Shown here: piece after piece, positions 1 to 6,700 of the stretch
Position numbering within the stretch: position 1 is the first letter of the stretch
Layout: each line of letters begins with the position of its first letter
Assembly: GCA_028565635.1 (NCBI GenBank)
Contig: JAOXYB010059224.1
Location: 1-10,849 of the forward strand
Reading direction: 5' to 3'
DNA from: Phoronis ovalis
Taxonomy: Eukaryota; Phoronida; Phoronidae
Length of the DNA stretch: 10,849 bases
Notes under the pieces: generated by a model
Told to the model about the DNA's origin: nothing
The model's input: the letters and a program-made list of their open reading frames with translations, nothing else
Databases searched by the model: none
Position numbers and translations under genes: made by a program

Positions 1-16
1 AAGAAATTCGGACAGG

Positions 17-122
17 ATGAAGTAGTCGAAAAGATGTATTTCTCATTCACTATCCGGAGGGCATCAAGAATGTGTTCCGAAGTGGTCATATCGTAACAGA
101 GACATCTTTTCGACTACTTCAT
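17..122. repeat. Foldback with 21-bp perfect inverted arms
   Basis: Bases 17-37 and 102-122 are perfect reverse complements (21 of 21) with 64 bases between them. The interior also pairs imperfectly: 47-58 with 76-85, and GCAT 61-64 with ATGT 70-73, so the whole 106 bp can form one long interrupted hairpin. Short open frames exist on both strands but neither is recognisable. Confidence 0.85.
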
Positions 123-469
123 TTGGTACTGTATTTGGTAGATGTATTAGAGTAGTAGGTTTGATCTGATTCAAAGTATTGACTCATACTTGAATCGAGT
201 CAGTAATAATTTGAAACAGGTGAAATCTCAAGACGAGCTCAGATATTTGTGTTAGCTTCCCAATTGCTCATTGCGCACAAAATCATATATTTGTATTTAA
301 CCTTTCCGTCTTAGTTAATGTTTAGTTACAATCACAATTCAAAAGCGCTGTTTCTGTTAAAAAGTAAAGATGCAACCAAATTGCCAACAAGTATGCTTTC
401 ATTTATTAACTGGCAAATAAAGGTGTGCTAGGTGAAGAAACGAAACTTGTAAGTCCCAAATTTCATAAG

Positions 470-520
470 TAGTTATTACTCAGAAACGGTTTAATAAATA
501 AGCTAGTTATTACTCAGAAA
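470..520. repeat. Direct repeat of a 17-bp word
   Basis: TAGTTATTACTCAGAAA occurs exactly at 470-486 and 504-520, each preceded by ATAAG (with one extra C in the second copy). The period is 34 bp. It looks like a small local duplication within intron 1; no function is visible. Confidence 0.85.
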
Positions 521-643
521 TGCTGGAAACACAGAGATTAACAGACATATTCCTAATTGTAGGTATGTAGGTTATGTCATAATCCAGCTCTCTATTAGTG
601 TAACAGCTATGAATGGTGTAAAATTTCACATTTTATTTTTTAG

Positions 644-748
644 ATACTTGACTTGTACAGAATGGAGCACATTTTATGGAGGGAAACAAGCATCTGGATC
701 AAGCAAAGAACGAGCAGCTTTCAAAAGATTACCATTTTATTGTTGCAG
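644..748 (+). CDS. PPIL2: PPIL2 exon 2: N-terminal segment before the U-box
   Basis: The acceptor is TTTTTTAG ending at 643 and the donor is GT at 749. The exon begins with the third base of a split codon, so exon 1 must end in phase 2. It then encodes residues 1-34, beginning YLTCTEW and including the family signature FYGGK and the RLPF motif that leads into the U-box. Two bases (AG) carry over to make Ser35 with exon 3. The human protein has about ten residues before this point, and no matching exon is visible in 1-643. Confidence 0.93.
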
Positions 749-3700
749 GTATTTTAATATCTATCAATTTTCTAAATGTACAGTTATCATTTATTTACAT
801 CATTCAATTATATGGTAATAAAAAAAATAATTTTATTTTACATTATTATCTTATTTGTCTGATCAATAAGTGTAAATAATAGTCTAGAAGTTAATGGATT
901 GGAAAAGACACAAAAAATGCAAGTTACATATTTTTCAGCATTGTCCAAAATTTTTAATGCTGATAATTAATTATCAAACTCTTATTGTCTTTTATGACAA
1001 TAAAAGAAAAGAAAGATGGCTAGAGTTGAAAAGCATTAAAGTGTAGCGTTGGGTTTTAAACCGACTATATTTTGTACATAATCTAGAATATTTTATTAAA
1101 TTTGACATTTTTTTCCAGTTTATCAATGCAGCCATTTGAGCATCCTTTATGTACTAAAACGGGTGTGATATTTGATCTAATGAACATTGTACCATTTCTT
1201 AAACAGTATGGTGTCAACCCAGTCACTGGCGAAGTAAGGAAACATGAATTTTATGTAACATTAACAATTTGATTTTAAGACACAAAAATGAACATAATTC
1301 AGTCACCATTAGGCAAAAAGTTTATTGATTGTTGTTGTAACATGTAAGACAGATTTAAAAAATCTGTATGGTCAACAAATTACCTGCTGTTTTCAAATTA
1401 ATTTTTATCTAAAGTAATTATATTAAAATTTCTAAAATGGTGACAACATCTAGTAGCTTTGTTTCTTCCAAGTTGATTTAGTTGTGTTTTTTAAGATGAC
1501 ATAACAAATAATATTATGATTGCTTCTACTTTTCCAGAAGTTATCTTCAAAAGAATTGGTAAAGTTAAACTTTTACAAAAATGCTGATGGTAAGTATTCC
1601 AATGGTGTCATGACTCTCGAAATATGCAGGAAATATTTTGTTTTATGTAAAAATAGCTCTTCCACTTTTTAACACATCTCTATATATGAAAACATAGACC
1701 TTCACATGATATTTTTGTGTAAACCTCAATGTTTTTTTCTAGACAAATACCACTGTCCTGTTACCTACAAGATTTTCAATGAAAATACACACATTGTAGC
1801 TGTGAAGCCCACAGGAAATGTTTTTGCTTATGATGTAAGTAGGTACTCACAATAGCTCTAAAGCATCACTTAGCAAACAAAATAACTTACAAATGAGCTA
1901 TGAGAAAGCTGTTCAAATGAATTGGATATTCAGTATTTGTACATGTCAGTTTTATTCATACTGTGGCTATAATTTTTTTTCATAACATAATGTAATTTTA
2001 TTGCAAGGCATAATACTCACAACAAAATTTTAATATGCACTTTGTACTTGTTATGCTGTATTACGTACAGTATTCAAATTATGCTGTAGTTTTGTGTGTT
2101 TTTTGCATTTAGGCCATAGACAAGTTGAACATTAAACCAAAACACTGGAAAGACCTGCTGACAGATGAACCATTCACAAGAAATGATCTTATCACAATAC
2201 AGGTATGGACTTCTACTAGTCAGTTATGCAATAACTGACAATATCTGAATTAATTAATTTCATTTTTTTTTAAATATCAAATTTTTAGTGATTTTAATGT
2301 TGATATAATTACAGTGACTATAAATTATCGAATGAGAATAAAAAAGTATTATTTAAAGAGTTAATTTTCTTTACTAAGCATTTTTTGTGACTCAGTCTGT
2401 AATACAGTTACAATGTATATAATGACTATGTAAACATGAAATCTCATAAACATGTAAATGTTTGTTTATGGTAGTTATAACTTTTAAAAAAGCACTAGCT
2501 ATTGTTTACAGAAGCTCAGCTGTATTAACTATACAGTGAATTTGTTAAGATCTATTTAATGTTGCTATCAATTACTTTACCGGCAAATCTTAATATTATG
2601 ATGGTTCAAATTTTACTTACAAAACACATCTGACATCTGATAAGTGCAGATTGTTTGGGGTAGAAAAACTGTAGAATTTGTTTTCAACCTGGTAAACTAT
2701 ATTTTGATTTAGACAGATATCAAAATTATGCGAAAGTCTACAAACCACTTCTATCCTCCACTAGGTAGCACACCACGACAGAATTTGTCTTGATTGTAGC
2801 CTTCTCCATGTTTGGTTCTGTAACTGACGGAATCTAATCATGTATTGAACTCACAGGAGCATCTGTATCAAAATTGGCTGAATGCTTATGGTGTTGATTT
2901 TATTTTATTCCAGGATCCAACAAACCTAGACAAATTCAATTTCACCAGGTTTTACCATATACAGAATAACATGAAGGTTTTAGATACAGGTAACATTGTT
3001 AGCAGTTTGCATTCTAATATAAAATCCACATGCTTTTGGACATTTTAACTTTTAGATTCAAAAGTTTAAAACTATTTGCATATACAAGGTTTTTGTGCCA
3101 GTGCTGTTGTGTCATGAAATGTGACCAATAAATTCCAATACTTTTTTATGCCCATCCACATAGTGGCTGGGCATATAGTCGTAGTAAAGGCGTTGTTGTC
3201 GTCATATGTAACACTTTCCTTTGTCTTGCGATAACAGTTTCAGTTTTTACCCGATAAGCTTCATATATTCGGTATGGTAAATACAGGTCAAAGTGCAGGT
3301 TGGGTATACTTTTGACCTTGATTATTTCCAATATGGCTGACTGGCAGCCATGTTTGTTCCAGAGAGGGTACATAATATTGTGTCTATAGCAGCGACGGTG
3401 AATCAGTGCCTGGACGATTCAAAGGTTGGTTCTAGGAAGGTGACATTTGTAAATGATCTTGTCAAATGCTGGTATGAATCTTCGACGTTTTTAACCGTAG
3501 ATAACACTTTCTTTGTCTCACAATAACTGCGTCAGTTTTTATCCACTCAGCTCCATATTCAGTACAGAGTAAGTACAGGTCAAAGTACAGGTTATATTTA
3601 ATATTAACCTGGATTACTTCCAATATGGCTGACTGGTGGCCATGTTGGTTCTCGAGATTGTACATCGTAATAACAGCTTCAGTTTTTATCTGAGCAGCTT

Positions 3701-6700
3701 CGTATTCGATACAATGTAAGTACAGGTCACAGTACAGACTATGTGTAATTTTGACCAGATTACTTCCGATACGGCTGACTGGCGACCATGTTAGCTCCCG
3801 ATAGGGCATGTAACATTGCGTTTATAGCCGTGAAGACGAAGTGCTGTCTGGTTGATTCAAAGGTGGTTCTAGGAAGGCCATAGGTTGGTGGGCATAATAG
3901 GCTATGTGACATTTTAAAATGACCTTGACAAGTACGACAAATGCCGGTATGAATCTTCGACATTTTTTTCCTTTTTTCACTTTTTCGACCCACAATAACT
4001 GCTTCAGTTTTTATCCGATCAGCACCATATTTGACTTGGATTACTTCCAATATAGCCGACTGGCAGCCATATTTATTCCTGAGAAGACACGTAATGTTGC
4101 ATCTATAGCCGCAAAGACAAAGTGCTGCCTGGACAATTCAAAAGTGGTTCTAGAAAGCTTTCTTTGGTCTCCCAATAACTGCTTCAATTTTTATCTGATG
4201 AACTTCATATTCTGTACAGAGTAAGTACAGGACAAAGTGCAGGCTATATGTAATATTGACCCAGATTACTTCCAGTATGGCTGACTGGTAGCCATGTTGG
4301 TTCACGAGATTGTACGTCATAACAAATGGCTTCAGTTTTTATCCGATGAGCTTCATGTTCAGTACAGAGTAAGTATTCGTCACAGTACAGGCTTTATATA
4401 ATTTTGACCAAGATTACTTCCAATATTACCGACTGGTGGCTATAATTGTTCCCAGGAGGGCATGTCACATTGCATCTAAAGCTGTAAAGATGCAGCACTG
4501 CCTGGACGATTCAAAGGTGGTTCTAACAAGGCCATAAGTTGATGGGAGTGATATGGGAGATTGCTAGGTGACATTTTAAAATGAACCATGTTGGTTCTCA
4601 AGATTGTTTGTCGTAATAACAACCTTATGGTTTTTATACGATCAGCTTCATGTTCGGTACAGAGTAAATGCAGATAGATCACAGACAGAATTACTTCCAA
4701 TATGGCCTACTGATGGCCATATTTGTTTCCGAGAGAGCACATTAGGTTGCGTCTATCGCTGTAAAGACGAAGCGCTGCTTGGATGATTCAATACAGTGGT
4801 ACTAAGAATTAGGCCATAGGTTGGTGGGTGTAATAGACTAGGTGAATTTTAAAATGACCTGACAAGTATGTCTAATGCCAGTATGAATCTGACATTTTTT
4901 GCTGTGGGTAACACTTTCTTTGCATTGCTACAACTATTTCAGTTTTTATTCAATCAGCGTCATATTCCGTACAGGGTAAATATAGGTCAAAATACAGGTG
5001 GGTTACAATTTTGACCTGGATCTCTTCCCAAGATGGCCGACTGGCGGCTATGTTGGTTCTCGAAATTGTTATCATAATAACAGCTTTAGTTTTTATTCAA
5101 TCAGCTTCATATTTGTTGCAGACTAATTACAGGACACAGTACCGGCTATGTGTAATTCTGACCCAGATTACTTCCAATATGGCCGACTGGTGGCCATATT
5201 TGTTCCTGGGAGGGCATGTCACCTTTTGTCTATAGCTGCAGATGAAGCACTGCTTGGATGATTTAAAGGTGTTTCTAAGAAGGCCATAGGTTGGTGGCCC
5301 AAATGGTTTTTCTCAAATTAATCCCTAAAAATAGGTCCACTTTTCACAGAAATGTCTCTTAAAATGTATCCACTTTTCAACAAACCCTAAAAATGGGTTA
5401 TTTTTTCACGATTTTATTTAATGGTAGCAATTCCAGGGAATTTTTCTGAGAAAAAACTTTTAAAATGGGTCCATTTTGTGACAGAAAAAAACCTAAAATA
5501 GGGTGGATATTTTGAGTTTGGGCTGCACATCCCCGTCTGAACATATGTTCAGTACTCCCTGGGGGTACTGCATCAGCCATTTTGAATAAGAGTACCCCAC
5601 CAAAACAATGTTAAACCATATTGTAATGTATGATGTATTCTATTCCTTTCTAATGTAACAAAAAACAATAACGTTAAAAATGTAATTCTACACATTGGAT
5701 GGGCATTAGACATGACTCATGTCTTGTTAAATAGATATTGTAGTACATGCTAAGGTTATATGTATTCTTTTACAATTTTCAGAAGAGGAAAAAGCAAAGA
5801 AAGATCCGATGTACAGATTAAAGTCTGTAAATGCTGAAACAAAGGACATTCTCAAGGAGCTGGAGTCAACATATCAAGCACCTGTAAGTTTCAGTTTATG
5901 GTAAAATAGGTCATAATAACATTAACACAACGTGTTGCAGTACCAAGGCTGTGGAGATGTTTAAAACAAGAAATGATAGTGCGCTACATGTGTAGAGTGA
6001 GAATGCAAAGTTCTGCAGCTTTTTTAATCATTAATGTGATAAGGAAAACTGCTTTAAAATTTTATTAATATCATATCAGATCAGGTTGTCACTTGAGCAT
6101 ACAAATAACAATAGACTAAATTCAAATAACAATAGACTAAATTCTGAATAGTTTAATGTTTAATATTTTACGTAATTGCATTTAATATAGGAAAAATCTG
6201 AAGAAAAAAGGCAGATTGCTGACAAACTGAATTCAGTAAGTATAAATGTGGGATTGATACCCCAATTAGAAAGTGAAGAAAAAATATTAAATTTGTTCTA
6301 GTCATATTTACACTGTACTTGGCACTGATTGCTTGTTGATAGCAACATTTTGTTTATCAACACTCATTCCTATTTATAACTGAAATTTCTAATAGTTCGA
6401 CCACCCAAGCCATCAAAAACTTGGTTATTTTCTAGTAATTTAATCTAAAAAAAATGGAAGTTGATAAAACATGGCCAAACTAATAGAAGAAATTTTTGGT
6501 ATTCCAAAAGTACTTTTCATAACAGGCTCATTACTCCACTGGAACAGTAGCGGCATCATTCACATCTACGGCTATGGATCGAAATACACAACAAGAAGCT
6601 GGTAAGATTTACAATTGTTTCACTAAAAATATGGCACCTATTCATAATTGTGTCATCATGCACTACCGAGCCACTCGTCAAAATAAATGTCTTGCTTCAT

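Larger units (their letters stand above)
1..643 (+). other. PPIL2: 3' part of PPIL2 intron 1 (no coding sequence recognised)
   Basis: Exon 2 starts with a bare AG acceptor in mid-codon, so this stretch is intronic unless an unrecognised 5' exon exists. I searched it for the short lysine-rich N-terminus typical of PPIL2 (MGKRQH-like) and found nothing. It contains the foldback at 17-122, a duplicated 17-bp word at 470-486 and 504-520, and otherwise AT-rich sequence. Confidence 0.75.

Noticed and set aside
1-100. Open reading in frame 1 (bases 1-96) and an antisense frame as a neighbouring gene's exon
   Set aside because: Both strands look equally protein-like because the region is a foldback; neither resembles a known family and no splice signals are convincing.
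1-643. PPIL2 exon 1 within the window
   Set aside because: No ATG followed by a short Lys/Arg/His/Gln-rich peptide and a phase-2 donor was found; exon 1 is most likely upstream.
3146-4050. Minus-strand open frames with recurring peptides such as DLYL-C-EYEA--IKTEAVI
   Set aside because: The recurring peptide is only the translation of the tandem monomer; the frame is lost between copies and nothing matches a protein family.
3919-5235. Plus-strand open frames over the array (3919-4224, 4604-4786, 5011-5235)
   Set aside because: They lie wholly in noncoding tandem repeat, in different frames, with no family resemblance or splice support.
3148-5303. CRISPR array or tRNA-derived SINE in the intron 7 repeats
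   Set aside because: Monomers are long and diverged with homologous linkers, not short identical repeats with unique spacers; no convincing A-box/B-box pair or A-rich tail was found.
5398-5580. Minus-strand open frame beginning [17 protein letters not shown]
   Set aside because: It crosses a palindrome and degenerate repeats, and the C-terminal half is the repeat read in frame. It may be a translated repeat found elsewhere, but not a supportable gene.
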